Shown: positions 7,161 through 16,733, counted from the first letter of the stretch. The stretch is DNA of 64,000 nucleotides from Sporocytophaga myxococcoides DSM 11118 (GCF_000426725.1 NZ_AUFX01000003.1:496001-560000), one strand, 5' to 3'. Made by a program: numbers and translations. Notes: generated from the sequence alone by a model not told the origin.

Positions 7161-9059
7161 TTAAATTTCCATAACATTTGCTTCTTTCCTTAATGCATCT
7201 TTTTCATCGCTTTCTACCAAATCCTTTTCAACTTTAAGGTTTTCAATTATAAACTGCTGTCTTTCAGGGGTATTTTTCCCCATGTAGTAATTAAGTAGTT
7301 TTTGTATGGAAGTTTCCTTTTGTAATAAGATTGGTTCAAGCCTGATATCCTCTCCAATAAATCCTCCAAACTCATCCGGAGAAATTTCACCCAATCCTTT
7401 AAATCGGGTTATCTCTGGTTTGCCGCCTAATTTCTTTATCGCAGCTCTTTTCTCTTCCTCACTGTAGCAATAAATTGTTTCTTTTTTGTTTCTTACTCGG
7501 AATAATGGTGTCTCCAAAATAAACAGGTGACCATTTCTCACCAAATCAGGAAAGAATTGTAAAAAGAATGTCAACATAAGCAAACGGATGTGCATACCGT
7601 CCACATCGGCATCTGTTGCAATAACTATTCTATTATATCTAAGATTTTCAAGTCCATCTTCAATATTCAGAGCATGTTGCAATAAATTGAACTCTTCATT
7701 TTCATAAACAATCTTCTTTGTAAGTCCAAAACAATTCAATGGTTTACCTCTAAGACTGAAGACAGCCTGCAACTCCACGCTTCTGGATTTAGTAATCGAG
7801 CCACTCGCAGAGTCCCCCTCAGTAATAAACAAGGTAGAATCATGTCTCTTTTCGTTGTTCAGGTCGTCAAAATGGAAGCGGCAGTCTCTTAGTTTTTTAT
7901 TGTGAAGATTTGCTTTTTTCGCACGCTCATTGGCTAGTTTTTTAATACCTGCAATGTCTTTTCTTTCTCTTTCCGACTGTAAGATTCTTTTTAATAAAGC
8001 GTCTGCAACTGCTGAATTTTTATGAAGGTAATTATCAAGCTCTTTTTTAACGAACTCATTCACCCAGGTTCTGATTGCCGGACCATCCGGACCTGCATTA
8101 ATAGATCCTAACTTAGTTTTGGTCTGAGATTCAAATACAGGCTCTTGAACTCTCACTGCAATTGCCCCTACAATAGAGGCACGGATATCAGAAGCATCAA
8201 AATCTTTTTTAAAAAATTCTCTGACTGTTTTTACAACTGCTTCTTTTAATGCAGCAAGGTGAGTTCCTCCCTGAGTTGTATACTGACCGTTTACAAATGA
8301 ATAATACTCTTCTCCATATTGATTAGCATGGGTGAGAGCAAGTTCGATATCGTGACCTTTAAGATGTATAATAGGATATCTTAAGCTTTCTTCATCTGTT
8401 TTTCTCTTCAAAAGGTCCAGTAAACCATTCTGAGAATAATATTTTTTCCCATTATAGTTAATAGACAGACCGGCATTAAGAAACGCATAGTTCCAAAGCT
8501 GATCTTCCAGATATTCAGGAATAAATCTGAAATGCTTGAAAATAGTATCATCTGGTATAAATGACATAAGTGTACCATTCTTCTGGTCACATTTTGTTTC
8601 TTTATGATCATTTACCAAAACTCCCTTTTCAAATTCAGCAACTTTTGTCCTTCCTTCACGAATAGATTGTACTCTAAAATAGCTGGAAAGTGCGTTAACC
8701 GCCTTTGTTCCGACCCCGTTCAATCCCACTGACTTTTGAAAAGCACCGGAATCGTATTTTCCTCCTGTATTGATTTTAGATACGCAATCAATTACTTTTC
8801 CAAGTGGAATTCCACGCCCATAATCTCTGACCTCCACCCTATTATCGGAAATAGTTATATCTATAACATTTCCATTTCCCATCATATGCTCATCAATGGA
8901 GTTATCTATAATCTCTTTGACCAAAACATAAATACCATCATCCTGCCCTGATCCGTCTCCAAGTTTTCCGATATACATACCGGGACGAAGTCTGATATGC
9001 TCTCTCCAGTCCAGCGATCTAATGCTATCTTCGGTATATTCAGTTTTGGTTTTTGCCAT
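7161..9059 (-). CDS. parE: DNA topoisomerase IV subunit B (ParE-type ATPase)
   Basis: A 632-residue type IIA topoisomerase B subunit. The GHKL ATPase motifs appear in order: DNSIDEH (about 51-57), YGRGIPLG and [14 protein letters not shown]. The transducer domain follows, then the TOPRIM domain with EGDSASGS and DADVDGMHI, which coordinate magnesium at the DNA gate. The C-terminus ends in an acidic tail. The length fits ParE (about 630 residues) rather than GyrB with its insert. It pairs with ParC, encoded about 1 kb downstream on the same strand but with intervening genes, so the two are probably not one transcript. The start [18 protein letters not shown] is the standard family N-terminus. 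Confidence 0.95.
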   Translation of the reverse strand: MAKTKTEYTEDSIRSLDWREHIRLRPGMYIGKLGDGSGQDDGIYVLVKEIIDNSIDEHMMGNGNVIDITISDNRVEVRDYGRGIPLGKVIDCVSKINTGGKYDSGAFQKSVGLNGVGTKAVNALSSYFRVQSIREGRTKVAEFEKGVLVNDHKETKCDQKNGTLMSFIPDDTIFKHFRFIPEYLEDQLWNYAFLNAGLSINYNGKKYYSQNGLLDLLKRKTDEESLRYPIIHLKGHDIELALTHANQYGEEYYSFVNGQYTTQGGTHLAALKEAVVKTVREFFKKDFDASDIRASIVGAIAVRVQEPVFESQTKTKLGSINAGPDGPAIRTWVNEFVKKELDNYLHKNSAVADALLKRILQSERERKDIAGIKKLANERAKKANLHNKKLRDCRFHFDDLNNEKRHDSTLFITEGDSASGSITKSRSVELQAVFSLRGKPLNCFGLTKKIVYENEEFNLLQHALNIEDGLENLRYNRIVIATDADVDGMHIRLLMLTFFLQFFPDLVRNGHLFILETPLFRVRNKKETIYCYSEEEKRAAIKKLGGKPEITRFKGLGEISPDEFGGFIGEDIRLEPILLQKETSIQKLLNYYMGKNTPERQQFIIENLKVEKDLVESDEKDALRKEANVMEI

Positions 9060-9388
9060 AATTTTGTTATTGACCTGATTTACAATTTTATAAGATATAA
9101 GATGTATTCATTTTTAGGAAATCAAATCCTAAATCCCGTCCATTCTTACTGCGAAATTACTTTAATAGTTCAAATTTTACTTATTTTTTGAATAAGGAAA
9201 TGATTGATAATCGTAATATGTGGAAAATTAAAACTTAAGTAAGTACTTTTGAGGGATTTTAAAATGGTACCTAATTTTTGAAATCAATTTGAATGCTAAA
9301 CCGCATTAGAAAAATTACAAAAAATAATTTAAACGTACTAAACGGAACTTTTTTTGGTTAAATTACCAGGCCAAACCTTGTGACAATT

Positions 9389-10954
9389 ATGAAAAAAATC
9401 CTTTTTGCCTTACTTCTGACAACTATCTCATTGAAAATGAATGCACAAACTGACATTCTGCTTCCAATGAATGATATTGAAAAGAAGGAGGTTATTCGAC
9501 TTCTCACCTCATATGACGGCTTTCTGAATTTTGTAGCTCAGAAACCTTCAGAAGCTGATCAAAAAAAGGAGTCTGTCACATTTTTAAAAACAACTGTCAG
9601 CAATGCAAATATTTCGGTTTATAATGACCTTGATTCTGCAGCTAAAAATGATGACTATGAAAATGTATTCAAATACTGTCAGCGGGTTCCAAAGACGTTT
9701 CCTGCAACAGTCAAAATAAAAACTACTCCTAAAAATCTAATAGTAGAAAAAGTGAAGTATGACAAAATCAGAAGATACTATTTTGTTGAGATAAAAGGAG
9801 ATAAAGATTTTACATGGAAAGAGGTTGTTCAAAAAGCAGCTTCAGATTCTGTCTCTACATCTGTTGATTCAATTGCAGTAAGCGACACCATCGTTCACTC
9901 AATAAAAAAAGGCATATCAGTTTTCATAAAATTTGACAGAGAAAATAATGTCTCTAAAAATTTTAAAATTTTTGCTATTAGTAAAACAGGGGTTGCACCA
10001 AAGCTGGAACCTCTTCCTCCACTTATTTCATGGTGGCTTACGCTTGAACCTGACTGGAAAGCAATGCTGAGAAAAAAGAGAAACCTGGAAGAGTACCCAC
10101 GAGAGTTTGATCTTGAAAAAGCGACAGGAATATTTGAATTTGACTGCTCAAATTCCAATCTTAAAAATCTTGAACCATTAAAGAAATTTACTTCCCTAGA
10201 AAAGTTAAATGTTTCAGGTAATCCGATTACTGATGCTTCTGCAATATTTGCTGTAAGTTCTCTTCTGGAGCTAGACTTGACAAGAACTCAAATCACCAGC
10301 TTAGACGGAATTGAAAATCTAAAGAATCTTCAAGTGTTAAAAGTTTCAAGTTTAAAGCTTAAAAGTATAGAACCATTGAAGAATTTGGTTCAGATGGTTG
10401 AGCTGGACTGTTCTAACAATGAAATTGAGGACCTAACTCCTCTTACTAATCTTGTAAACCTTAAAGAGTTGAATGTCGGCTTAAATATTAAAGTAAAAGA
10501 CATTTCAATGATGAAAAACTTAGTACTTCTGGAGAAACTAAGCATACAAAAAATTGACATTAAATCACTTGCTCCACTGAGTGGTCTTGTAAATCTTGTT
10601 TTATTGGATTGTTTTAATACTGATATCACAACATTGGAACCTATCCGAAATCTGGTAAAGTTGTTTCACCTAAACATAGACCACACAATGGTTTCCAGTC
10701 TGGATCCTATTAAACACTTTAAATTCATTGCGAATCTTTATTTAGCATCGAGCAGTGTTAAGGATCTATCTGCAATCAATAACTTTTATGCAATACGCGA
10801 GCTGGATATCTCCAATACTGAATTAACCGATCTTGGCCCCATTCATAAATTGGAGTATATAAGAGTATTGAAATGCTTTTATACCAAAATTGATAAAAAC
10901 GAAGTACAGCGTTTTAAGAAAAATCATCCGGGCTGTCAGATCACTTATTATTAA
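9389..10954 (+). CDS. Secreted leucine-rich repeat protein (internalin-like repeats)
   Basis: I use the ATG at 9389, which gives a clean signal peptide (MKKILFALLLTTISLKMNAQ), over a GTG 9 bp upstream. The mature protein of about 500 residues has a unique N-terminal half (about 20-230) with no family I know. From about 240 to the end there are ten or so 22-residue repeats of the SDS22/internalin type (for example LTSLDGIENLKNLQVLKVSS, with L..LdCsnNeIedLtPL). Such repeats normally form a protein-binding solenoid. There is no sorting domain at the C-terminus, so the protein may be periplasmic. It is preceded by a 320-bp gap and ends 7 bp before the convergent transpeptidase-like gene. Confidence 0.75.
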   Translation: MKKILFALLLTTISLKMNAQTDILLPMNDIEKKEVIRLLTSYDGFLNFVAQKPSEADQKKESVTFLKTTVSNANISVYNDLDSAAKNDDYENVFKYCQRVPKTFPATVKIKTTPKNLIVEKVKYDKIRRYYFVEIKGDKDFTWKEVVQKAASDSVSTSVDSIAVSDTIVHSIKKGISVFIKFDRENNVSKNFKIFAISKTGVAPKLEPLPPLISWWLTLEPDWKAMLRKKRNLEEYPREFDLEKATGIFEFDCSNSNLKNLEPLKKFTSLEKLNVSGNPITDASAIFAVSSLLELDLTRTQITSLDGIENLKNLQVLKVSSLKLKSIEPLKNLVQMVELDCSNNEIEDLTPLTNLVNLKELNVGLNIKVKDISMMKNLVLLEKLSIQKIDIKSLAPLSGLVNLVLLDCFNTDITTLEPIRNLVKLFHLNIDHTMVSSLDPIKHFKFIANLYLASSSVKDLSAINNFYAIRELDISNTELTDLGPIHKLEYIRVLKCFYTKIDKNEVQRFKKNHPGCQITYY

Positions 10955-10961
10955 TAATTAC

Positions 10962-11735
10962 CTAAAGCATATTGCCCTGCTTTGAATAATACTTGACAGC
11001 AGCAGCTTCATTTAAATATTCAGAGCGGGCAGTTTTTAAATCTGGGTGGTAAATAAACAAACATGAACCACCCTCCAGTAGCTGGATGATCTTCTCACTT
11101 TCTTCAGGAGATACAGCAGGACACCCATGGCTCCTTCCCAGACGACCATTGGTTTTAATAAAATCCTCACATACATAATCAGCCGCATGAATAACTACCG
11201 ATCTACCTTCTGCATTGGAATTATAGTTTTTATCCAGACCATGCAGCACAAGTGACTTCCCATGTTTACCAAAATAAATCTTACCAGTTTTATAAAAACC
11301 CAAAGAGCTCATATTTGAGTTGAGTTTATTTGAAAAATTGATAGCAAGATTATCTCCGCTTTTTCTTCCATGTGCTACAAGAGAATGAAACAATACCTTT
11401 TTTTCTTTCAAATCTAAAATCCAAAGTCTTTTCTCTGTTGAGGCTTTGGAATAGTCTATAACTGAAAGTATCGAATTGTCCTCAAGAAGTTGCTTGTTCT
11501 TAATATTAAGATACCCCACAAGAGCTTTTCTAAAAATGGATTTCTTCATACCTGAATGCTCCAGTTGGCTAGCCTTAAATAATTGGTCTACAAAATTATC
11601 AAATGAACCTAAGACATTAGATTTTATTGATTTTCTTATAGTAAAATCATTTCCAGTATTGGTGACCTTTCCTGAGCCGGCAGTACAAATCACAAAAAGA
11701 ATTGTAAAAATAGGAATGAATATTCTGTTCTTCAT
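10962..11735 (-). CDS. Murein L,D-transpeptidase catalytic-domain family protein (YkuD_2 type)
   Basis: The ATG at 11735 is preferred over a TTG three codons upstream. It gives a hydrophobic N-terminus, and a Cys at about residue 17 (FVICTAG) could make it a lipoprotein. The catalytic region shows the PF13645 pattern: HGLDKNYNSNAEGRSVVIH, then YV, then GRLGRSHGCPAV. The nucleophile is the Cys of SHGC (about residue 205), with His in HGL and VIH as partners. These enzymes are thought to make or edit 3-3 or lipoprotein-linked peptidoglycan crosslinks in the periplasm, but members of this subfamily are mostly uncharacterised. The gene stands alone and converges with the LRR gene. Confidence 0.82.
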   Translation of the reverse strand: MKNRIFIPIFTILFVICTAGSGKVTNTGNDFTIRKSIKSNVLGSFDNFVDQLFKASQLEHSGMKKSIFRKALVGYLNIKNKQLLEDNSILSVIDYSKASTEKRLWILDLKEKKVLFHSLVAHGRKSGDNLAINFSNKLNSNMSSLGFYKTGKIYFGKHGKSLVLHGLDKNYNSNAEGRSVVIHAADYVCEDFIKTNGRLGRSHGCPAVSPEESEKIIQLLEGGSCLFIYHPDLKTARSEYLNEAAAVKYYSKQGNML

Positions 11736-11836
11736 TTTTGACAAACTTGAATATCTGGCAATTCGTTCCTTTATTCAAGAAATTTTATTCCTCTATATAA
11801 TGTTTTATCTATAAACCAGTTCTTGGAGGAAATTTT

Positions 11837-12064
11837 ATGAAAACGTTGCTATACAATCCCAGCACACTGGAAGTGAAATTTGCGAAAGCTATTGAAAATT
11901 TGACCAAAAGTTTTGAAGAAAAAATAAAGCCCAATAAGATTGTAGCGGTAGATAAAAAATTAAAAGATGACAATCCTAAGGTCATTTTTAAAATTGAAGA
12001 TAAAGAAGGAGACAGTCACGAAATCGTCATCCAGATTATTCAAAGAATGGATGAGGATTACTAA
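11837..12064 (+). CDS. Conserved hypothetical protein, 75 aa, with a rare Shine-Dalgarno
   Basis: A 75-residue acidic/lysine-rich protein (MKTLLYNPSTLEVKFAKAIE) predicted to form a helix followed by beta strands (PKVIFKIEDKEGDSHEIVIQIIQ). There is no signal peptide. A GGAGGA at 11826-11831 sits 5-6 nt ahead of the ATG, a real Shine-Dalgarno-like sequence that is uncommon in this phylum and fixes the start. A hairpin terminator follows. No family recognised. Confidence 0.6.
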   Translation: MKTLLYNPSTLEVKFAKAIENLTKSFEEKIKPNKIVAVDKKLKDDNPKVIFKIEDKEGDSHEIVIQIIQRMDEDY

Positions 12065-12081
12065 AGTATGAGGTTAAAAAA

Positions 12082-12112
12082 GAAAGCTAAAAACTTTTAG
12101 TTCTTAGCTTTC
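12082..12112. terminator. Hairpin between convergent genes
   Basis: GAAAGCTAA pairs with TTAGCTTTC over a 13-nt loop. It lies between the 75-aa gene (+) and the cyclophilin gene (-), so it probably serves both. Confidence 0.6.
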
Positions 12113-12132
12113 AACATCTTTCCCAGAAGTAA

Positions 12133-12570
12133 TTAACCTTCAATAATTACCACCTTTACAATCTTATCACCTTGTTTGATCTGATCAACGATATCAACAC
12201 CTTCCGTCACTTTTCCGAAACAGGTATGGTTTCTGTCCAGGTGTTTGGTATTAGCTCTGCTGTGGCATATAAAGAACTGAGAACCTCCGGTGTTTCTTCC
12301 CGCATGTGCCATAGAAAGCACACCACGGTCGTGGAATTGATTCTCTCCGTCCAATTCACATTTGATATTATATCCCGGACCGCCTCCGCCATTTCCAACA
12401 GGGCAACCTCCCTGGATTACAAAGTTAGGAATGACTCTGTGAAAGGTTAGGCCGTCATAGAATCCCATTTGTGATAATTTCACAAAATTCTTTACAGTGT
12501 TCGGAGCATCTTTTTCGTAAAACTCAATTTTCATTACACCTTTGCTGGTGTGCATTTCTGCCTTTAACAT
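12133..12570 (-). CDS. Cyclophilin-type peptidyl-prolyl cis-trans isomerase
   Basis: A 145-residue single-domain cyclophilin without a signal peptide, so cytosolic. The core motifs are [13 protein letters not shown] (about 41-53, with catalytic Arg), GGSQFFI (about 95-101) and [12 protein letters not shown] (about 109-120). The Trp of the human cyclosporin site is replaced by His here, as in many bacterial PpiB proteins. It catalyses proline isomerisation during protein folding. The gene is monocistronic, flanked by convergent and divergent genes. Confidence 0.93.
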   Translation of the reverse strand: MLKAEMHTSKGVMKIEFYEKDAPNTVKNFVKLSQMGFYDGLTFHRVIPNFVIQGGCPVGNGGGGPGYNIKCELDGENQFHDRGVLSMAHAGRNTGGSQFFICHSRANTKHLDRNHTCFGKVTEGVDIVDQIKQGDKIVKVVIIEG

Positions 12571-12714
12571 GCTTATATAGGATTTTTGATTTCAAACAAT
12601 GAAACAAATTAATCATTAAGTCAGTTTGATGCCAATAAAAAAAGAATATAAATTATCTGAATAGGAAAATATGGATATTTTTTTTTCTTTTTTCGATTTT
12701 TTCACCATTTTCAA

Positions 12715-13287
12715 ATGAAAATTCACGAAAAATTTATGTTAAGAAACAGTTTAAAAACGCTTGTTATTTTATTGTTTATTGCCTTTACTTCAAAGGGACA
12801 AACCTTGCCTGTTGATCAGAACACAGGTAAAATAACTTTTATCAATATTGTTGAATCAACACCTCTGACAGAGAAAGATGTATTCACTATAGCACAGGAC
12901 TTTGGAAAAGCTAAAAACTGGCCGGTTAAAAGTCAGGATGATGCAGCTTATACTATTGTATTTAATGCACAGATACCTGTGGAATATGAGGCAGTAAAAC
13001 CAGGAAAGAAAGATAAAGGAGTTGTAAAATTTACTTTTTCAGTTTTTTGTAAAGCTGGGAAATACAGATATATCTTAACTGACTTTGTGCATGAAGGGCA
13101 AAATGGAGCTGGCTCTGGTGGCAAACTTGAAAATACAATGGCAGATTGCGGAAAGGATGCAATGCTTGCTAAAAGCTGGGTATTTATCAAAAATTCTACA
13201 CAAGTTCAAATCAACGCTCTGGTAGAAGAATTCAAGAAAAAAGTAAAAGAAGCACAGAACGATCCAGCAAAGAAAAGTGATTGGTAA
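12715..13287 (+). CDS. Secreted DUF4468 (TBP-like fold) protein
   Basis: A 190-residue protein. A signal peptide is cleaved near residue 29 (TLVILLFIAFTSKGQ), although the N-terminus is long; an ATG at 12736 (MLRNSLKTL) gives a more typical signal. The mature protein starts LPVDQNTGKITF, the hallmark opening of DUF4468, and continues with alternating strands and helices (VFTIAQDFGKAKNW, YTIVFNAQIPVEYE, YILTDFVHEG). The family is common in Bacteroidota as periplasmic or outer-membrane-associated proteins of unknown function. A terminator follows at once. Confidence 0.72.
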   Translation: MKIHEKFMLRNSLKTLVILLFIAFTSKGQTLPVDQNTGKITFINIVESTPLTEKDVFTIAQDFGKAKNWPVKSQDDAAYTIVFNAQIPVEYEAVKPGKKDKGVVKFTFSVFCKAGKYRYILTDFVHEGQNGAGSGGKLENTMADCGKDAMLAKSWVFIKNSTQVQINALVEEFKKKVKEAQNDPAKKSDW

Positions 13288-13293
13288 AAAACA

Positions 13294-13326
13294 AAAAAGC
13301 CTCAGAAAAAATCTGGGGCTTTTTTT
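13294..13326 (+). terminator. Rho-independent terminator of the DUF4468 gene
   Basis: AGCCTCAGA pairs with TCTGGGGCT (one G-T pair) across a 5-nt loop and is followed by a T-run. On the other strand an A-rich flank gives a T-run too, so it may also serve the convergent gene that stops at 13332. Confidence 0.82.
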
Positions 13327-13331
13327 ATCTA

Positions 13332-13685
13332 TTAATTACTCTGTTCACTTAACTCCTCTTCCATCATTGCTTTGTAAGAATCTTTCAGCTTTTCATAAAA
13401 CATCGCTGCATCTTTGTTTCCTTTTTCAGCCTCAAGTTTTGCATTGATAAATATGTCTTTACTGGTTTGAAGTAAGCTTTGCTGTAAAACATAAGTATAG
13501 GAGTCAATAGTAGGTCGGATCAATTCCCACATTTTCTTTAGACCTTTTATTTCTTCCAACTCTTGTTCACTAGGGAAATCGATTTCTCGCAGGTAATTGT
13601 ATTTGGGAATTATTTCTTCCTGCAACATACGCACCAATTCTGAGATGCTTTCTTTACTTTGGGGTGATAATCTGAAATCTTTCAT
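13332..13685 (-). CDS. Conserved hypothetical helical protein, 117 aa
   Basis: A 117-residue, acidic, all-helical cytosolic protein (MKDFRLSPQSKESISELVRM) with helices at about 10-35, 45-60 and 65-110 and no membrane segment or signal. The last helix is a likely amphipathic or coiled-coil segment. No named domain is recognised. It may form a unit with the small membrane protein 68 bp upstream on the same strand. Confidence 0.6.
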   Translation of the reverse strand: MKDFRLSPQSKESISELVRMLQEEIIPKYNYLREIDFPSEQELEEIKGLKKMWELIRPTIDSYTYVLQQSLLQTSKDIFINAKLEAEKGNKDAAMFYEKLKDSYKAMMEEELSEQSN

Positions 13686-13752
13686 AGCTGATTAATTATT
13701 TAAATTTCAGGCAATTTAAGAGATAAATTTAAATAACAAAACTTCCCATTAT

Positions 13753-13959
13753 CTAAACCTTTCGGCTGATAAACTTTCTCAACAGATGACCTTTCCACAT
13801 GTAGACACCGGAAAGGATCACTATAGGCACAAAAACATAGCGTGTAATGAAAGCTGCTTCCGGAATTTCTGAAACTGGACCGTAGATAAAACCAATTATT
13901 GGAATGCTTAGAATGAGATGCAACCATCTCAAGATTTTTCTTTCTGTAGCGGCTTTCAT
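13753..13959 (-). CDS. Small two-span inner-membrane protein, 68 aa
   Basis: Starts with a basic segment (MKAATERKILRWLHL) and has two hydrophobic helices (about 14-31 and 37-55), ending in a basic tail (HLLRKFISRKV). The charge distribution predicts both ends in the cytoplasm. No function is known to me. A second minus-strand frame at 13700-13927 overlaps it out of phase and is rejected as a shadow. Confidence 0.6.
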   Translation of the reverse strand: MKAATERKILRWLHLILSIPIIGFIYGPVSEIPEAAFITRYVFVPIVILSGVYMWKGHLLRKFISRKV

Positions 13960-14039
13960 GGGTTTTCTTTTGAAAGACGTATTAGTCAGAATAATATTTT
14001 ATTAGTTTTTTAACCTTACCTATATTTATTAGCTTTGAG

Positions 14040-14735
14040 ATGCTGAATTATTTATTTACCTCCATGTCTATTAAAATCAATGTTCAAGATCATATTCTAT
14101 TTGAAGACTCCAGTATTCTTGTAATTAATAAGCCATGCAGTCTGATGGTTGAGCCAGACAGGAATGGTCATCCCAATTTACTCCAGCAAGTGCAGAAATA
14201 CGAGCGAAGCCTGCGCCCAAAATCTAAAGAAATATACATCCAACATGTACATCGTCTTGACAGGCCTGTGAGTGGTATTGTGTTATTTGCCAGAAAAAAA
14301 TCAGTTTTAAAAAACCTTAGTGAGCAATTTGCAACAAGGCAAGTGAAGAAATATTATCAGGCCATTACTGATACTGCGCCAACAATCAAAGAAGGAAAGC
14401 TTGAAAATTATTTGTGGAAAGATAAAAAAAACAAGCAGGCAGTAATTGTGGATTCTTTACATGCAGAGGCCGAAAAAGTTTTACTTGATTACAAAATAAC
14501 TCCCTATAAAAATAATTTTCATTTATGGGATATTCGTTTGCATACAGGTAAATATCACCAGATCAGAGCTCAATTGGCAGCTTCAGGTTGTCCTATTCTT
14601 GGAGATACCCTGTATGGATCTACATTTGTATATGCCCCCAATTCCATTGCCCTCCATGCATCTTCGTTGTACTTTAACCATCCTCAAACTGGTGATGCTA
14701 TTCAGATAAAGGCTGATCCTCTTTGGTTAATTTAG
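14040..14735 (+). CDS. RluA-family pseudouridine synthase
   Basis: A 231-residue protein with the RluA-type catalytic motif HRLDRPVSGIVLFA; Asp74 is the nucleophile. The later motif WDIRLHTGKYHQIRAQLA and ILGDTLYGS are also characteristic. These enzymes isomerise uridine in rRNA or tRNA; the target cannot be read from the sequence. There is no N-terminal S4 domain, so it resembles short RluA/TruC-like or YqcB-type enzymes. An internal ATG at 14064 (MSIKINVQDH) is an equally good start. It overlaps the 3' end of the convergent DUF3224 gene by 38 bp. Confidence 0.88.
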   Translation: MLNYLFTSMSIKINVQDHILFEDSSILVINKPCSLMVEPDRNGHPNLLQQVQKYERSLRPKSKEIYIQHVHRLDRPVSGIVLFARKKSVLKNLSEQFATRQVKKYYQAITDTAPTIKEGKLENYLWKDKKNKQAVIVDSLHAEAEKVLLDYKITPYKNNFHLWDIRLHTGKYHQIRAQLAASGCPILGDTLYGSTFVYAPNSIALHASSLYFNHPQTGDAIQIKADPLWLI

Positions 14736-15126
14736 ATTCAAACTCACAGTGAAAGGCTATTTCATTTTTTTTATCATTTACTGAAACTAAAGTCATCGCT
14801 CCTTTAATTCCCAAAAAGTCTTTAGTACCTGAGCCAGGAACTATTGTCTTTATCGTATTGCCCTCTCTACTCCTTTCAATTCCATAGCTTTCTAAAACAA
14901 AGGTCCCTGACATTTCTCCAATTGTTCCTGAAAATCTTTCAATCCCATAGATTTGATCATCATTTCCAAATGGCACTGTTGCAACTATACCTATTCCATA
15001 CATTTCTCCTTCATAAAGATATATATAACTGGCCTGTAAACATTCCTTTCCATCAATCATTAATGATTGCACTACTTCACTTTTAATAGTTAATGTAACA
15101 GATAAAGTAGTTTGCATATATTTCAT
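14698..15126 (-). CDS. DUF3224 family protein
   Basis: A 142-residue cytosolic protein made of strands, with FSGTIGEMSGTFVLES and VPGSGTKDFLGIKGAM. The GSGT...L.GI.G pattern near the C-terminus is the mark of DUF3224, predicted to form an allene-oxide-cyclase-like small barrel of unknown function. The family often occurs as a stand-alone gene. The start could also be the ATG at 15117 (MQTTLSV). Its 3' end overlaps the convergent pseudouridine synthase gene. Confidence 0.65.
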   Translation of the reverse strand: MKYMQTTLSVTLTIKSEVVQSLMIDGKECLQASYIYLYEGEMYGIGIVATVPFGNDDQIYGIERFSGTIGEMSGTFVLESYGIERSREGNTIKTIVPGSGTKDFLGIKGAMTLVSVNDKKNEIAFHCEFESKLTKEDQPLSE

Positions 15127-15344
15127 TTTAATGATAAGACGCCTAATAAATTAATTGTTACAACACTATTACCAAAGCTTCAAAAGAGGAATTAAATTTA
15201 CTAATATTCAAACACTTAACTACAAAATTCAAAGAAACCAGGATAAATCAATAGATTTAAATAAACAAAATGCCATTTTTTACCTTTTTATTGCTATTTT
15301 ATCAATTATTATTACCTTCAAAATTCAATAAATTCTATCAACTT

Positions 15345-15803
15345 ATGAGAAAATATTTGATTATACTCTTTATGGTGGTAATATTTATACCACTCGAAGC
15401 TAGCATTAGTCAAGTGACTAAAGCACAAACAAAACAATTTCTTACCAGGACTAACAAAGCTATTACTACTGCCCATTCGGCAATTAAAAGAGGTAAGGTT
15501 TACAATGGTGATTATGTAAATGCCCTAAGACACCAACAGTTCGCCAAGAAGATGTATATTAGAAACCAGTATCAAAAAGCAATTTATCATTCTAAAAAGG
15601 CACGCTCATTAGCTTTCAAAACTATCACAGATAATAGCGCTCACATTCCATCTGATTGTGGAATTACCAAGGAAGAAAAGGGCCTGATAGGTACTGCCAT
15701 CCCTTCAGACAGAGTTTTAGCAGAAGAAATAGCACTGGACGGACAACATAATCTGAAAGATGCGGATGTTATTGATAAAACTGTAGACCTGACACTACCT
15801 TAA
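15345..15803 (+). CDS. Secreted hypothetical protein, 152 aa
   Basis: The ATG at 15345 is chosen because it gives a normal signal peptide (MRKYLIILFMVVIFIPLEAS). An in-frame ATG at 15270 would place 25 additional hydrophobic residues ahead of it. The mature part is basic and helical (QVTKAQTKQFLTRTNKAI..., HSKKARSLAFKTI), with paired alanine/lysine helices that could be a helical hairpin, and a short polar C-terminus. No domain recognised. A hairpin follows within 10 bp. Confidence 0.5.
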   Translation: MRKYLIILFMVVIFIPLEASISQVTKAQTKQFLTRTNKAITTAHSAIKRGKVYNGDYVNALRHQQFAKKMYIRNQYQKAIYHSKKARSLAFKTITDNSAHIPSDCGITKEEKGLIGTAIPSDRVLAEEIALDGQHNLKDADVIDKTVDLTLP

Positions 15804-15809
15804 AATAAA

Positions 15810-15832
15810 AGGAGAGGAATCTTTCCTCTCCT
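15810..15832 (+). terminator. Hairpin after the 152-aa secreted protein gene
   Basis: AGGAGAGGAA pairs perfectly with TTCCTCTCCT over a 3-nt loop, 7 bp after the stop. No T-run follows; a second hairpin, GCCTGA/TCAGGC with a T7 loop, lies at 15844-15862. Confidence 0.5.
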
Positions 15833-16115
15833 AATTAGATTTAGCCTGAATTTTTTTCAGGCCAAACAGCTCTGCAATAAACTATCCAATTTCCTCCCCA
15901 GGTATAATGGCGCAGAGCAAAAAAATAAGCCTAATTACTTCCCTATTAATAATCAGACAATTAACCTTAACTAGCAAGACTCAGGTATGCTTTCTAAGCA
16001 TTAGATAAAAATTCAGGTAAAAGGTTACAGAACATTGTTCAATTTTTTTTGATAGAAAAAAAACTTATCCTTACATCACAATTCCAGACTTGTAAAATCT
16101 GCCGTAATAATAATT
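15833..16115. other. Intergenic segment upstream of the ECF sigma gene
   Basis: About 280 bp with a small hairpin at 15844-15862 and otherwise A/T-rich sequence. No reading frame looks like a gene. It should hold the promoter of the sigma factor, but I cannot point to a convincing consensus. Confidence 0.4.
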
Positions 16116-16733
16116 ATGGAGGAAGATGAAATTATAGATCAAATTAAAAATGGCAATAAAAGCCTTTATGGCGTGTTGATCCAGAAATACAACCAAAGAC
16201 TTTATAGAATTGCAAGATCAATCGTCGGAAAAGACGGTGATTTGGAAGACATAATGCAGGAAACCTATATAAAGGCTTATCAAAATCTTGCTCAATTCAG
16301 AAAAGAATCTCAGTTTTCTACCTGGCTTACCAGAATTCTGATAAACAATGCTAATGCTACACTTTTAAAAAAACGTAACCTATCTCCTCTTTCAACAGAT
16401 ACTGAAGATATTATAGATCATCAAAAAAGCCCGGATTCTGCATTAACTAATGAAGAGCTAAAATATATCCTTGAAAATGCAATTGACAATTTGCCTGACA
16501 ATCTTAGAAGTGTATATGTAATGAGAGAAATAGAACAGTTAAGTATTCATGAAACAGCATTAAATCTGGACATATCGGAAGAAAATGTAAAAACCAGATT
16601 ACACAGAGCTAAATCATTTTTAAGAGAAGAATTATATTCAAAATTTAAAGTAGATGTAGATCTCTTCAGATTCGCGGGCTCCAGATGTGAAGGTGTTTAT
16701 AAAGCTGTTATGTGTCAAATTGATCATATGTAA
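16116..16733 (+). CDS. ECF-type RNA polymerase sigma factor (RpoE-like)
   Basis: A 205-residue protein with sigma region 2 (about 20-85, including DLEDIMQETYIKAYQNL and FSTWLTRILINNA) and region 4 (about 115-172, LPDNLRSVYVMREIEQLSIHE then SEENVKTRLHRAK). Between them is a short polar linker, as in ECF factors. A C-terminal extension (about 175-205, FRFAGSRCEGVYKAVMC) with two cysteines (191, 200) follows; similar tails occur in several ECF groups. No anti-sigma gene is adjacent, so control is unknown. It ends exactly where the convergent frameshifted gene ends, with no gap. Confidence 0.9.
   Translation: MEEDEIIDQIKNGNKSLYGVLIQKYNQRLYRIARSIVGKDGDLEDIMQETYIKAYQNLAQFRKESQFSTWLTRILINNANATLLKKRNLSPLSTDTEDIIDHQKSPDSALTNEELKYILENAIDNLPDNLRSVYVMREIEQLSIHETALNLDISEENVKTRLHRAKSFLREELYSKFKVDVDLFRFAGSRCEGVYKAVMCQIDHM

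Noticed and set aside
12172-12450. 92-codon plus-strand frame inside the cyclophilin gene
   Set aside because: The cyclophilin motifs on the minus strand are unequivocal.
13700-13927. 75-codon minus-strand frame overlapping the two-span membrane gene
   Set aside because: It is out of phase with a frame that has a clean two-helix membrane protein and a good ATG.
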